Program-made: the position numbers and the translations under genes | Shown here: piece by piece, positions 35,142 to 44,516 of the stretch | How the letters are laid out: each line of letters starts with the position of its first letter | Position numbering within the stretch: the stretch's first letter is position 1 | Notes under the pieces: model-generated | Seen by the model: the letters and a program-made list of their open reading frames with translations, nothing else | Told to the model about the DNA's origin: nothing | Database searches by the model: none | Source: Peptococcaceae bacterium BRH_c4b | GTDB lineage: Bacteria > Bacillota > Desulfotomaculia > Desulfotomaculales > Desulfocucumaceae | Assembly (NCBI GenBank): GCA_000961595.1 | Contig: LADO01000036.1 | Coordinates: forward strand, 56,777 to 120,776 | Reading direction: 5' to 3' | Length of the DNA: 64,000 nucleotides

Positions 35142-35342
35142 CTAACCTATTACATCATACCCGGCTTCTTTTATCGCTTTAGCCAGATGATCCCGGCTGG
35201 CCGAGCCTGTCACCACAACTTCCTTTTTATCAAGATCCACCTGCACATTTTCTACACCATTAATCCCTTTTAGGGCCTTTTCTACGGCCATTCTGCAGTG
35301 GTTGCAGCTCATACCTTCAACTTTAAGTATAGCTTTAGCCAT
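35142..35342 (-). CDS. copZ: Copper chaperone CopZ
   Basis: The ATG at 35342 has GGAGGTGG upstream and is preferred to an in-frame start at 35372. The 66-residue protein is a single heavy-metal-associated domain with the metal-binding motif GMSCNHC near residue 10 and KEAGYDVIG at the end. It follows the copA gene by 16 bases and would deliver Cu(I) to the ATPase or to CsoR. Confidence 0.9.
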   Translation of the reverse strand: MAKAILKVEGMSCNHCRMAVEKALKGINGVENVQVDLDKKEVVVTGSASRDHLAKAIKEAGYDVIG

Positions 35343-35358
35343 TTTCTGCCACCTCCTT

Positions 35359-37563
35359 TCAATTCCATACATTCTTATGTTCCGGGTTATAGCGTTTTAA
35401 GAGCAGTGAATTGGTCACCACTGATACCGAGCTGAAAGCCATGGCCGTGCCACCCATGAGGGGGGTAAATACGCCGGATATGGCTAAGGGGATGCAAATT
35501 AAGTTATACACAAAGGCCCAAAACAGGTTTTGCCGGATTTTACGAAGTGTTTGGCGCGACAGCCGTATAGCCGAGGCAATGGTCCGCAGGTCCCCGCGAA
35601 TGAGTATTATGGGGGCGCTCTCCATGGCTATGTCGGTTCCTGTTCCAATAGCCATACCCACGTGTGCGGTGGCCAGAGCCGGGGCGTCGTTAATGCCGTC
35701 ACCCACCATGGCTACTATTTTACCGGCGTCTTTAAGTTTTTGAATCTCCTGCGCTTTGCTGTCAGGAAGGACTTCGGCAATGACATTATTAATGCCCGCC
35801 TGCCGTGCTATGGCCAGGGCCGTGTGCCGCTGGTCCCCTGTCAGCATGTATATTTCCAGTCCCATTTGCCGTAGTTCGGAGATTGCCTCCGTCGCATGCT
35901 CTTTGACGGTATCCGCCACAGCTAGCAATCCTGCCATTTTTTCGCCCGCCATGACCACCATGACGGTCTTTCCTTCTTTTTCCCAACCATTTTTCCGTTC
36001 CAGTACCGGTGACAAATCAATCCCCTGGGATCTGGCCAGGGCTTCGTTTCCGATATGCCAGATTTCATCCCTTGCATTGAAGCGAATTCCTTGCCCGGGA
36101 ATGGCCTCAAAGCCGCTAATGTCGACCATGGGGGCATTGAGTTCTGCGGCATGCTTAACGATGGCCTGTCCCAGGGGGTGTTCCGACTTTTTCTCCGCCG
36201 AGGCGATAATTCCCAGCAGCTCTTTTTCTTCAAAGGAAGAAAGGACACAAAAATCTGTTACGGAGGGTATCCCCCGGGTAATGGTTCCCGTTTTATCCAA
36301 AACCACAGTATCTATTTTGCCCGCCTGCTCGAGATATTCTCCCCCCCTGATTAAAATACCCTTTTTAGCTCCAACGCCTGTTCCCACCATAATGGCCGTG
36401 GGAGTGGCCAGACCCAGCGCACAGGGACATGCAACAACCAGAACGGTAATCATGTGCATTAATGATGCGGTAAACCCCCCGCCACGCAAATACCAGCCGG
36501 TAAAGGTAATTAGCGCAATAGCCACCACAGCAGGCACAAATATACCGGATACTTTATCCGCCAGGCGCTGGACCGGCGCCTTGGAGCCCTGGGCTTCTTC
36601 CACCAGGCGTATAATTTGGGCCAGGGCGGTTTCATTACCTACCTTTGTTGCCCTAAAAGTGAAGCTCCCCTGTTTGTTTACGGAAGCTCCCACCACTATA
36701 TCGCCCGGTTGTTTTTCCACCGGCAGGCTTTCCCCGGTGAGCATGGATTCATCCACGCTGGAGCTTCCTTCCAGTATTACTCCGTCCACCGGGATGCGCT
36801 CACCCGGCCGCACCAGAATAATATCGCCGACCTGTACCTCATCAACAGGCACATCTTCTTCCGCTCCGTTACGTACAACACGAGCGGTTTTGGCCTGAAG
36901 GCCTATCAATTTTTTTATGGCCTCGGAGGTTTTCCCTTTGGCTATGGCCTCCAGCAGCTTTCCAAGTAAAATTAGAGTAATCAGTATGGCGGACGATTCA
37001 AAATAATATAGTTGCCAACCGGCTAACAGGGAAATTAAGCTGTAAAAATATGCAGCCGAGGTGCCCAGCGCCACCAGTACATCCATGTTTGCCCCGCCGG
37101 TTTTAAGGGAATGATAGGCTCCGCGATAAAACTGCCAGCCTGCTACAAACTGGACAGGGGTGGCTAAAGCCAGTTGAACCCAGGGGGCGAGCATAAATTG
37201 ATGCTGTCCGAACAGCTCTGATAGCATCATCCAGGACAGGGGAAGGGATAAAACAGCCGCAAAAACAAATCTGGCTGTTTGCAGGCGTATTTCATTTCGC
37301 CGTGCTTTTTCTTTTTCGTCAGTGGTAGTGTCCGATGCCTGACGGGCTCCGTAACCAAGATCTTCTACCGCTTTTCGCACTTCTGCATTTGAAACCAGTT
37401 CCGGAATATATTTGATGTTTGCTTTACCTGTAGCCAGATTGACCACCGCTTCCTGCACTCCGGGTAATGAATTCAGTTTTTTCTCCACCCTTGCGGAACA
37501 AGCTGCGCAGGACATCCCGGAAATCAGCAATTCCGAGCTTTCAGCCGTTTCGCCATACCTCAT
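35359..37563 (-). CDS. copA: Copper-exporting P1B-type ATPase CopA
   Basis: The 734 residues have one N-terminal metal-binding domain (GMSCAAC, Cys19 and Cys22), TGES at 276-279, the transmembrane CPC at 379-381, the phosphorylation motif DKTGT at 423-427, SEHPLG with the HP dipeptide at 462-463, and GDGINDAP at 621-628. CPC together with the C-terminal membrane pattern identifies Cu(I) export. It lies between csoR and copZ in one leftward operon controlled by the operator at 37989-38016. Confidence 0.93.
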   Translation of the reverse strand: MRYGETAESSELLISGMSCAACSARVEKKLNSLPGVQEAVVNLATGKANIKYIPELVSNAEVRKAVEDLGYGARQASDTTTDEKEKARRNEIRLQTARFVFAAVLSLPLSWMMLSELFGQHQFMLAPWVQLALATPVQFVAGWQFYRGAYHSLKTGGANMDVLVALGTSAAYFYSLISLLAGWQLYYFESSAILITLILLGKLLEAIAKGKTSEAIKKLIGLQAKTARVVRNGAEEDVPVDEVQVGDIILVRPGERIPVDGVILEGSSSVDESMLTGESLPVEKQPGDIVVGASVNKQGSFTFRATKVGNETALAQIIRLVEEAQGSKAPVQRLADKVSGIFVPAVVAIALITFTGWYLRGGGFTASLMHMITVLVVACPCALGLATPTAIMVGTGVGAKKGILIRGGEYLEQAGKIDTVVLDKTGTITRGIPSVTDFCVLSSFEEKELLGIIASAEKKSEHPLGQAIVKHAAELNAPMVDISGFEAIPGQGIRFNARDEIWHIGNEALARSQGIDLSPVLERKNGWEKEGKTVMVVMAGEKMAGLLAVADTVKEHATEAISELRQMGLEIYMLTGDQRHTALAIARQAGINNVIAEVLPDSKAQEIQKLKDAGKIVAMVGDGINDAPALATAHVGMAIGTGTDIAMESAPIILIRGDLRTIASAIRLSRQTLRKIRQNLFWAFVYNLICIPLAISGVFTPLMGGTAMAFSSVSVVTNSLLLKRYNPEHKNVWN

Positions 37564-37633
37564 GCTCCATCACCCACCTTCTTGTGTTATTTAAATGCCT
37601 TATTTTTTAACAAATTCGGATAGGAATATCCCC

Positions 37634-37960
37634 TTATTTATTAATCAATCTGAAAATTGTTTTCGTCAATTCGCCAATGACCTCGTCATCATCAGCTTTG
37701 AGTTGCCCCTTGATACAGGAATGCATATGCTTTTCCAACAGCAGCCTGGCTACTCCGTATAGAGCGGACTGAGCGGAAGCTATCTGGTTTAATACATCGT
37801 CACAATATACACCTTCTTCGACCATTCTTTTAATTCCCCTCATTTGCCCTTCAATACGGTTGAGACGGCTGATAAGCTCTCGAACCGTTTTATCATCATG
37901 CCAGCTTCTTTTACCACCGCTATGACAATTTGGGCAACAGTCTTGTTTATGTTCATCCAT
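37634..37960 (-). CDS. csoR: Copper-sensing repressor CsoR
   Basis: The 108-residue all-helical protein carries the Cu(I) ligand set Cys53, His78 and Cys82 (VYCDDVL, KHMHSC) and the conserved LNRIEGQMRGIKRMVEEG helix. The N-terminus has extra cysteines and histidines (DCCPNCHSGG), which many relatives lack. It heads the copper operon and lies 28 bases from a perfect palindrome with a C-tract centre, the known type of CsoR operator. Confidence 0.92.
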   Translation of the reverse strand: MDEHKQDCCPNCHSGGKRSWHDDKTVRELISRLNRIEGQMRGIKRMVEEGVYCDDVLNQIASAQSALYGVARLLLEKHMHSCIKGQLKADDDEVIGELTKTIFRLINK

Positions 37961-37988
37961 TTTGACATCACCTTCCTATTTCCATGAT

Positions 37989-38016
37989 CATATAGTATAC
38001 CCCCCTATACTATATG
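37989..38016. promoter_or_regulatory. CsoR operator
   Basis: The perfect inverted repeat catatagtata / tatactatatg flanks six C. It matches the GC-tract palindrome recognised by CsoR repressors and lies upstream of csoR. Confidence 0.8.
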
Positions 38017-38108
38017 TCAATGAAATTTGGGGATAATTATAAGGCCCTCGAAGGTATTTATAACTATATCATGTAATTTTATCCACAAGATTTAAGATAA
38101 AACAACAA

Positions 38109-38152
38109 AGTACCACGCGCGTTCCTTATTAAACAAGGTATTACGTGGTACT
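38109..38152. terminator. Hairpin, probable terminator
   Basis: The arms agtaccacg and cgtggtact enclose a loop with a smaller inner stem, followed by tttta. It sits at the 3' end of the chemoreceptor remnant. Confidence 0.55.
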
Positions 38153-38159
38153 TTTATCT

Positions 38160-38412
38160 CCCTTATGCAAATACGGCGTTCACCACCCTTAAATGATTTA
38201 ACAGCTCACCCAAACTTCCCAGGTCAATCTGGAAACGGACGTCCCTCCCCCTTTTCCTCGTAGGCACGGCCATCCCGAATCCTGTTGACCAGGCCATAGA
38301 TTTCCTTTGTGGAAGCGGACGACTGCTCGGCCAGTTTACGCACCTCATCTGCAACAACGGCAAAGCCGCGGCCCTGCTCACCAGCACGGGCAGTCTAGAT
38401 AGCAGCACTCAT
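38160..38412 (-). pseudogene. Methyl-accepting chemotaxis protein remnant
   Basis: Read on the minus strand the sequence gives MSAAI, a TAG stop, then [20 protein letters not shown] and [12 protein letters not shown], the hairpin tip of the MCP signalling domain. In intact proteins the stop position is a glutamate (GAG to TAG). The rest of the receptor is missing on both sides. It cannot signal. Confidence 0.8.
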
Positions 38413-38537
38413 TTTATGTACCCCCTTACTTACAGCGGAGTTCGTTATCTGTTGATCAGAGGATACCATTTATGAGTTTGGCAAAATATGATATGTACCA
38501 TTGGTTTGGTATGATTTTACTCACAGTTTTGCGGTCA

Positions 38538-39569
38538 CTAATCGCTCAAATCATACTTGTCCCTTAACAGCAGTGATATCTTTGTCAGTGTTTGGTATGA
38601 TTTTTCTACAGTCAGATGCCCGTCCGGGTTGATCAGACAGCAGCGGGCCGGGGCCAGCCAGGCCTGTTTTAATATTTGTTTTATGCCAATCCCCCTGGAT
38701 GCCAGGTTGCCCCAGACTTCCTCCAGTTTTACAGCCAGGGCTTCCACGGTCTCTGAATTAAGTTCTTCGGTAAGGGTAGGAACAATACCCCAACAGATTA
38801 TGTTCCCTGCATCCAGAAAAGCCTTTACTTCTTCCGAATACCTGGAAAATATCTGCCCACAGCCGTATGCGTCAAGGGAGAGAATATTAAGATTGAGTCC
38901 GCTTAACAGGAAAGACCAGTCAGGGTTACCACACAGGTGCACACCCCTGGGACCTTCAACCCTGTTTAAAAAATCACCGAAATCTCTTTTCGCCCGGTCA
39001 CTGCTGTAACCCGAAAAAGAACCAAAAATTATCTCCAGACCCGGTTCATCAACCCATACGAAGGGGTTGGGGTGAACTTCTTTGAGCTGGCGGTATTGCA
39101 TATTTAACTTTTGCACAATAAACTCATACATAAATTCCCTTATGTCATCGTCATATATTATCGGCTTTAAGTTTTCATCTACAATTTTATGCCCGTAGCT
39201 TATAGGACCGATGCTTTGCCCGCGGATTACTTCGTAACGTGATAAATCACAGGCTAAAAAGGCATCAAGGGATGATGAAAACTGTTTCGAAAGCTTATAT
39301 ATTTCTTCATTTTCACTTTTTATGGAATAATCTATTAATTCTTCATAGAACAAATCTGTTTTTAAACTGATCTTTTTCTGCCCGGTATCAATGACAACTC
39401 CGGGAAAATGTTCACTCACCTGAACGTACATATCTTCGTAATAGCTGTAATGAGGCAATTGCGGCCAGAAAGGAATATCCACTGTCAACGCCAAGTCTAA
39501 AGCCGCTTTAATATTATCGTGCGGAAGTATCCCCATTGCCGTAGTCCTGCAGTTGCCTTTCAATAACAT
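38538..39569 (-). CDS. MetE-like cobalamin-independent methyltransferase core
   Basis: The 343 residues form one UROD/MetE-like TIM barrel: a start rich in MetE-type residues (GNCRTTAMGILPHDN), WVDEPGLE near 172-178, the zinc ligands His211 and Cys213 (GVHLCGNPDW) and Cys310 or Cys311 (PARCCLINPDG). It has less than half the length of MetE, lacking the N-terminal half, as in core-MetE proteins of anaerobes. It follows asrC by 60 bases on the same strand. It probably transfers a methyl group to a thiol; which thiol is unknown. Confidence 0.75.
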   Translation of the reverse strand: MLLKGNCRTTAMGILPHDNIKAALDLALTVDIPFWPQLPHYSYYEDMYVQVSEHFPGVVIDTGQKKISLKTDLFYEELIDYSIKSENEEIYKLSKQFSSSLDAFLACDLSRYEVIRGQSIGPISYGHKIVDENLKPIIYDDDIREFMYEFIVQKLNMQYRQLKEVHPNPFVWVDEPGLEIIFGSFSGYSSDRAKRDFGDFLNRVEGPRGVHLCGNPDWSFLLSGLNLNILSLDAYGCGQIFSRYSEEVKAFLDAGNIICWGIVPTLTEELNSETVEALAVKLEEVWGNLASRGIGIKQILKQAWLAPARCCLINPDGHLTVEKSYQTLTKISLLLRDKYDLSD

Positions 39570-39629
39570 ATAAACACCCCCATCATTTAAACTTAAAATC
39601 AGTGTTTGAGTAACCTTTAAAAAGGCCGG

Positions 39630-40619
39630 CTAATAAGACGACCTTTCATAAACATAGCCGCCAAAGGGTATAAAACCTGCAACTTTACCCATGGACCCGG
39701 TGTCTACGTCCAGTAAAACTTCCCGGCAGAACACCGGAAGCCCGGTACGGTCCACAATATAGCCCACATGCTCCTTGGGCAGGGTGCGGTCTATATATTT
39801 ATCTATATAAGCATACATATTGGCGATCACTTTCAGTACGGCGTCTTCCCCCACCCACTCCATAAAGGTGCGGGCAATGCGAGGATTCTTTTTGCCAGTG
39901 CGCCCCATGATCACCAGGCGGTAATATCTGTCCCCCCGAGTCCAGGCCGAGGCCGGGCACTTTAGTATGCACTCGCCGCAGCCCAGGCAGCGCTGATGGT
40001 CTCTTTTTACCTTGTAATTAACCATGGAAAGGGCTCCGCTGGCCACTTTGCGGCAGTTTTTCATACAGGCCTCGCAGCCTATGCAGCGATCCGGATCATA
40101 TTCCGGCAGCACCATACCTATTACGCCAATATCCTGCATATGGGCCTTTATACAATCGTTGGGGCAGCCGGTAACAGCTATTTTTACATGAAAGTCATTG
40201 GGATATATTACTTTTTCAATCTTCCGGGCCAGCTCAGTGGTGTTGAAATTGGCAAAAGGGCAGACGCTGTTTCCTATGCAGGCCGAAACATTCCTGGTGC
40301 CTGCGGCGGGGTATCCCCCGTTCAAATCATTTATTTCCACACCTATGGCAGATTCCATGCCGGCCAAAAGGGGGGCCATAATTTCATTTATTTCCGCTAT
40401 TTTTACCATGGGTATGCCGGGTATTTCGAAGCCCTGACGGGTGGTTATATGCACCCTGCCGCTGCCGTATTCTTCGGCAATGCGCTTTATTATATCAAAA
40501 TACCTTACATCCAGGCTGCCTCCCGGGACCCTGACGCGCAGTGCCGTAAATCCCCTGTCTTTGGTTACCCTGTAAGCATTTTTAATCAGTTTCTTTGTAT
40601 TTATGTCCAGCACACTCAC
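39630..40619 (-). CDS. asrC: Anaerobic sulfite reductase subunit C
   Basis: The 329 residues carry the siroheme/4Fe-4S cysteine set of the sulfite reductase family (CIGNSVCPFANFNT and TGCPNDC) plus two inserted ferredoxin motifs (CIGCEACMKNC, CLGCGECILKCP). It is the catalytic subunit that reduces sulfite to sulfide with six electrons. It is the third gene of asrABC, 6 bases from asrB. Confidence 0.93.
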   Translation of the reverse strand: MSVLDINTKKLIKNAYRVTKDRGFTALRVRVPGGSLDVRYFDIIKRIAEEYGSGRVHITTRQGFEIPGIPMVKIAEINEIMAPLLAGMESAIGVEINDLNGGYPAAGTRNVSACIGNSVCPFANFNTTELARKIEKVIYPNDFHVKIAVTGCPNDCIKAHMQDIGVIGMVLPEYDPDRCIGCEACMKNCRKVASGALSMVNYKVKRDHQRCLGCGECILKCPASAWTRGDRYYRLVIMGRTGKKNPRIARTFMEWVGEDAVLKVIANMYAYIDKYIDRTLPKEHVGYIVDRTGLPVFCREVLLDVDTGSMGKVAGFIPFGGYVYERSSY

Positions 40620-40624
40620 ACCCC

Positions 40625-41425
40625 CTAATCAATAAGCTCTTCTGCCCTGGTATAGTTAAAAACAGGCCCCTCCAGGCATACATAGGTGTCGTCTATTTTG
40701 CAGTGTCCGCACTTGCCCAGCCCACAGCACATTTTTCTCTCAAAGGATACCCAGATGTTTTCCCTGGCAATATCCCTTTTTAAAAATTCCAGGGCTGAGA
40801 ATTTCATCATAACCGGCGGGCCCACTATGATAACCCTGGTGTTGCCCGGGTTCTGCACGGGTACTTTAGTTATTAACCCGGTTATCAGCCCTGTGGAGCC
40901 GTCCCAGGGGCTACTATTTTCATCAATTTTATCAACGGTAATTTGCACATCTATTTTTTCCCGCCAGGCGCTTATTTCGTCTTTGAACAGCATGTCTGAC
41001 GGTGTTTTAAATCCGGCCAACAAGGTAAGGCTTTTCAGCCGGCCTTGCCCTGAGCAGTGGCGGCTTAAAATACTTTTTACCGGCGCCAGGCCCGTGCCTC
41101 CTGCGGCTATTATCAGATCCCTGCCGGTGAATTCCTCCAGGGGAAAGCCATGGCCGTAAGGTCCCCTGATAAAAAAGTGCCCTCCGGGCTTTAATTCGTG
41201 AATAACTCCGGTCAGCCTGCCTACATTGCGTATGGTCATTTCAATCCAGCCGCTTCCGAAATCGCTTACGGAAATAGGAGCCTCGCCCACCCCGGGGATG
41301 GATACCTCCATAAACTGCCCCGGCCTGACATCCAGGTCTGTAGCCAGGCGATAAGTGTAATCACTAGCAGTCTGGGGCATTACTCCGGTAATCGCGGCTT
41401 TGAAAGGTAAATAGGCATTATTCAT
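40625..41425 (-). CDS. asrB: Anaerobic sulfite reductase subunit B
   Basis: The 266-residue protein has an FAD-binding barrel (RPGQFMEVSIPGVGEAPI), an NAD-binding domain (AAGGTGLAPVKS) and a C-terminal 2Fe-2S cysteine motif (CCGLGKCGHCKI, then TYVC), the layout of AsrB and dihydroorotate dehydrogenase electron-transfer subunits. It passes electrons from NAD(P)H to the iron-sulfur subunits. Its start overlaps asrA by 8 bases. Confidence 0.93.
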   Translation of the reverse strand: MNNAYLPFKAAITGVMPQTASDYTYRLATDLDVRPGQFMEVSIPGVGEAPISVSDFGSGWIEMTIRNVGRLTGVIHELKPGGHFFIRGPYGHGFPLEEFTGRDLIIAAGGTGLAPVKSILSRHCSGQGRLKSLTLLAGFKTPSDMLFKDEISAWREKIDVQITVDKIDENSSPWDGSTGLITGLITKVPVQNPGNTRVIIVGPPVMMKFSALEFLKRDIARENIWVSFERKMCCGLGKCGHCKIDDTYVCLEGPVFNYTRAEELID

Positions 41426-42431
41426 GGGCGCTCACCCCGCTTGCTATTGTATTGACCCTGTTGATGCAATTGGCAAAAGAAATGTATTCGGGGCAAACGT
41501 CGTCACAGCGCCCGCAGCCCACACACATGTTGTAGCCGAATCTTTTCCTGAAATCATATATTTTGTGCATTACTTTAAAGCGCATGCGGTCGCCCTTTTC
41601 ATTTCTAAAGCCATGCCCCCCGACCATGGAGGTAAAGCCGTCAATCATACAGGAGGCCCAGACTCTTCTGCGCTCACCGCATTTGGGGTTATCTTCATAA
41701 AAAATATCCTGCATGGTGAAGCATGTGCAGGTGGGACAGGATACGGTACAGTGCCCGCAGGCTATGCAGCGGGAAGAATATTCCTCCCATAGGGGATGTT
41801 TGAACACCTGCCTGTCGATATTTTCCGGGACGGTTACCTTTGTGTGGTTCTCCTCCACAAAGCGGGGTATCATTTCCACAGCTTCACCGTAACCGGTAAA
41901 AATACCGGCAAAGTCCCCCCTGGCGTCGCATTCCTGGGCATCACCACTTACCCGCAGCATTACATCGTAATCCTCCAGCCTGTTGGTGCCCATGGATACA
42001 CAAAAACAGTTTTCAAAACTTTCCCGGCACTCCATGACAAAAAATTTTACCTTTTTCCTTAATTCCGCGAAATATATATCTTCACAGCCACCGTTGCGCA
42101 AAAAGATTTCATCCAGCCGCCTGAAGGCGTGCACATCACAGGCCCGGCAAAAAATAATAATACCTTGATCAGGCACGGCCGGCCGGCTGTATTCATTTTC
42201 GGTAAAATAAAAAAGTGTCTGGGTGATGGGATAGATTATTTCCTTTGGGGAAAACCTTGATTTTTCATTAAACTCTATCTCCCCGGCACCGCGTATTTCA
42301 CGGTAAGTTACCAGCGGGGTGTCCGAAAAGGCGCCCTTTCCGGGAAGCTTAACGGGAGCGGTTATTATATAATCCCGGGATAACTCTGTTAGTAATTGGT
42401 CAAAAGAATTATTTTTAATATAGACTCCCAA
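41418..42431 (-). CDS. asrA: Anaerobic sulfite reductase subunit A
   Basis: The 337-residue protein contains two 4Fe-4S motifs, CIACGHCTVSCPTCTC and CVGCGRCDDVCPEY, typical of AsrA, which relays electrons from AsrB to AsrC. It is the first gene of the operon. A palindrome tgacatttgtca lies about 90 bases upstream. Confidence 0.93.
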   Translation of the reverse strand: MGVYIKNNSFDQLLTELSRDYIITAPVKLPGKGAFSDTPLVTYREIRGAGEIEFNEKSRFSPKEIIYPITQTLFYFTENEYSRPAVPDQGIIIFCRACDVHAFRRLDEIFLRNGGCEDIYFAELRKKVKFFVMECRESFENCFCVSMGTNRLEDYDVMLRVSGDAQECDARGDFAGIFTGYGEAVEMIPRFVEENHTKVTVPENIDRQVFKHPLWEEYSSRCIACGHCTVSCPTCTCFTMQDIFYEDNPKCGERRRVWASCMIDGFTSMVGGHGFRNEKGDRMRFKVMHKIYDFRKRFGYNMCVGCGRCDDVCPEYISFANCINRVNTIASGVSAHE

Positions 42432-42519
42432 AAATACTCACCTCCGGTATTTACCAAATAACTAATTCTTTACAATCATAAGCCAACTTAATTATATTAG
42501 TGCCGTCACAAAGCTGAAA

Positions 42520-42531
42520 TGACATTTGTCA
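42520..42531. promoter_or_regulatory. Candidate Crp/Fnr-type site upstream of asrABC
   Basis: The perfect 12-base palindrome tgacatttgtca lies about 90 bases before asrA, at a position suited to activation. The related word gtgacatttgtaaat occurs before the XRE regulator gene at about 17157. Regulator identity is inferred from the Crp/Fnr remnant nearby. Confidence 0.4.
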
Positions 42532-42680
42532 CACTCCGTAAAAATGAAAAGGAGAGCCCTGACAACCCTCCATACAATAAAAATATATCATAATATGTTT
42601 AAGCTATTTAGAGCCCGTTTTTGACAAGCGTTCCAGAAGAAGTTCCATAATCCCGGCCATAACGGGTATGTGGAGTATGT

Positions 42681-42934
42681 CTATAGCCAGGTTTTTAGCA
42701 GATTTATATTTACACATATTTCCTGGCGGTTGACCGTGACCGCCTTACCCCGGCGAAATTCGCTCATGGTGCGGTTAGCAGAAATACCGCATCGCCGGGC
42801 TCATCCTCCATAAAAACAATTCGCCCCTTTTGATAAATGCGGTAAAAAATAAGTCCGGCTATTTTCTCCAACTGTTCTTCATCGAGCCCTGCAAATAAAT
42901 AAAAATTTTTAAGATGTTCTTTTTCGGCGGCCAT
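42681..42934 (-). pseudogene. Crp/Fnr-family regulator with internal deletion
   Basis: From an ATG at 42934 the frame reads HLKNFYLFAGLDEEQLEKIA and KGRIVFMEDEPGDAVFLL, the start of a cyclic-nucleotide-binding domain, and stops after 56 residues. At 42767 another frame gives MSEFRRGKAVTVNRQEICVN, matching the last strand of the Fnr DNA-binding domain, and stops at 42681. The middle 130 or so residues are deleted. It sits upstream of asrABC and was plausibly its activator. Confidence 0.7.
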
Positions 42935-43453
42935 AATCCATCTCCCGCCCTTCTATTTTAAAAATCCGAATTTAATCACCGTTGAAAATATTTTCCGGCC
43001 AACAATAAATTATACCAGTAAACTCTCCGGCTCCTTGAATGGGATTCCTTCAAGGTAATTATAGCAAACATGTGTTTAGTTAACAAGAATGGTAAAATAT
43101 CCGTGCCGATAAATTTAACCTATGCAGGAAAGTAGTATATTTTGCTGAATACCATATAAAACCATATAAGTTACATACTTTTGTCACAGTTTTTTATAAA
43201 TCCTGAGTTTGTCGACATTAATTTCCAAGCCGCGTCTTATAAGGGTTTGTGGGCTTCGAGAGTTTATTTTTATACATGATAACTGAAAGCCCTGGCAATG
43301 GTAAGTTGGAAAAAATTGTAGCCAAACTAAGGATAGTAATATTAATATAAAGGAATACTATTTGAAAGGGGTGATGGGTGAGGGTACCCCCTGAAACATA
43401 CAGGATCACTATCAAAATATATTATGATTATTATCCTTTTACAAAAAGGGTAA
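42935..43453. other. Gene-free AT-rich interval
   Basis: I find no supported gene or RNA. Together with the Crp/Fnr remnant and the repeat at 43454-43638 it makes a 1.3-kb stretch without an intact gene between asrA and the gene at 43752. Confidence 0.5.
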
Positions 43454-43638
43454 ATATAAGTGAGCCTTGGGTTCGGAAGGGGTTATTCCCCTACCAAACC
43501 CTTAGAGCGAACTTAAAAGTGAAGCTCGAAATCTCTGATTTCGTTAGCTGAACTTTCCCTTTAGGGTTTCGGAGCTTTACAGCCTGTTGATCCCCGACCT
43601 TCGAGGACGGGGTCTTACAGGCTGTTAGCGAGATAAAG
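43454..43638. repeat. Palindromic repeat family 1, inverted full copy
   Basis: It is the reverse complement form of 24095-24289: hairpin gttcggaagggg / cccctaccaaac at the left, a variable middle, and the hairpin ttacagcctgttgatccccg with its partner, ending agcgagataaag. One arm differs slightly from the other copies. Confidence 0.8.
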
Positions 43639-43751
43639 TGGTCCTGGGAGGCGAACCCATTTGAACAACTAAAAGCAACGGTTTTTGTTAATATGGGACT
43701 TGATAACAAAGAAAATGCTGATGAATAATTAACTGGGGAGGTTGCTTGAAA

Positions 43752-44417
43752 ATGAACCCAAAGATTAAATATTTTCTGACGGTTGATAATGCCTACATAG
43801 ACAAAGGAACCGGAAAATTAACAGCACAGGGTTTATTTGATACTTTGTATATCACGATGTTTCCAACAAAAGCGCCCAAATTTTTTGTTGTAATAGGTCT
43901 AATTAATATAGAGGGCTCAGCTGAAATATTGCTAGAAATAAACAATCCGGATGGTGAGAAACTGGCGGAAGTTAGCGGAAATGTGACCGCACACTTCATC
44001 AATCAAACTGAACACATAATAATAGAAATGAATGAATTTCCTCTTCCACAAGAAGGTACTTACAATGTTCATGTATATGACAAAAATAATATGGAACCTT
44101 TAGGCTCCTATTTTATAAATGCCAATTATCCTCCTCAAAGATATTTCCAAGCAGGAGAAATAGAAAAAATATTAAATAATCCGGACCTTGTTCAAACTGT
44201 ATTAATCAAGATTAAATGTGATTATTGCGGAAAAGAACATAATTTTTCCTTGAACTTAGACAAGAACAAGTCTATCCCGGAAGATTATAATCCTTTCCCG
44301 AAGAATGATTTACTTAATTGTTGCGGGAAAAAAACAATCAATTTGACTGGCATACGACGTGAATTAGAATGGACATATGGCAATCCAATGAATGAAAAAA
44401 AGAATAGTTCAAAGTAA
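43752..44417 (+). CDS. DUF6941-like protein with C-terminal cysteine pairs
   Basis: The 221-residue soluble protein has a beta-rich first half (YFLTVDNAYIDKGTGKLTAQG, INIEGSAEILLEINNPDGEK, GTYNVHVYDKNN), resembling the uncharacterised DUF6941 family. Its second half contains CDYCG and LNCCGKK, a possible zinc site. An ATG at 43752 is preferred over the TTG at 43746. A strong terminator follows at once, so it is a single-gene unit. Low-GC codon use sets it apart from the flanking cob and asr genes. Function is unknown. Confidence 0.6.
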   Translation: MNPKIKYFLTVDNAYIDKGTGKLTAQGLFDTLYITMFPTKAPKFFVVIGLINIEGSAEILLEINNPDGEKLAEVSGNVTAHFINQTEHIIIEMNEFPLPQEGTYNVHVYDKNNMEPLGSYFINANYPPQRYFQAGEIEKILNNPDLVQTVLIKIKCDYCGKEHNFSLNLDKNKSIPEDYNPFPKNDLLNCCGKKTINLTGIRRELEWTYGNPMNEKKNSSK

Positions 44418-44453
44418 AATTAAACCCCCGACCAACTGGTCAGGGGTTTAATT
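44418..44453. terminator. Bidirectional terminator
   Basis: The arms aattaaacccc and ggggtttaatt with the inner stem gacca/tggtc form a perfect long hairpin directly after the stop at 44417. It also serves the leftward adenosyltransferase gene ending at 44517. Confidence 0.85.
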
Positions 44454-44516
44454 ATTTCACGTTGAATATTAATCTGTCCCTGCGGGAGCATAGGCATTAA
44501 AACTGCAATATCCGCC

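Noticed and set aside
43218..43415. 65-codon minus-strand frame upstream of the family 1 repeat
   Set aside because: No ribosome binding site, odd composition, no neighbour relationship.
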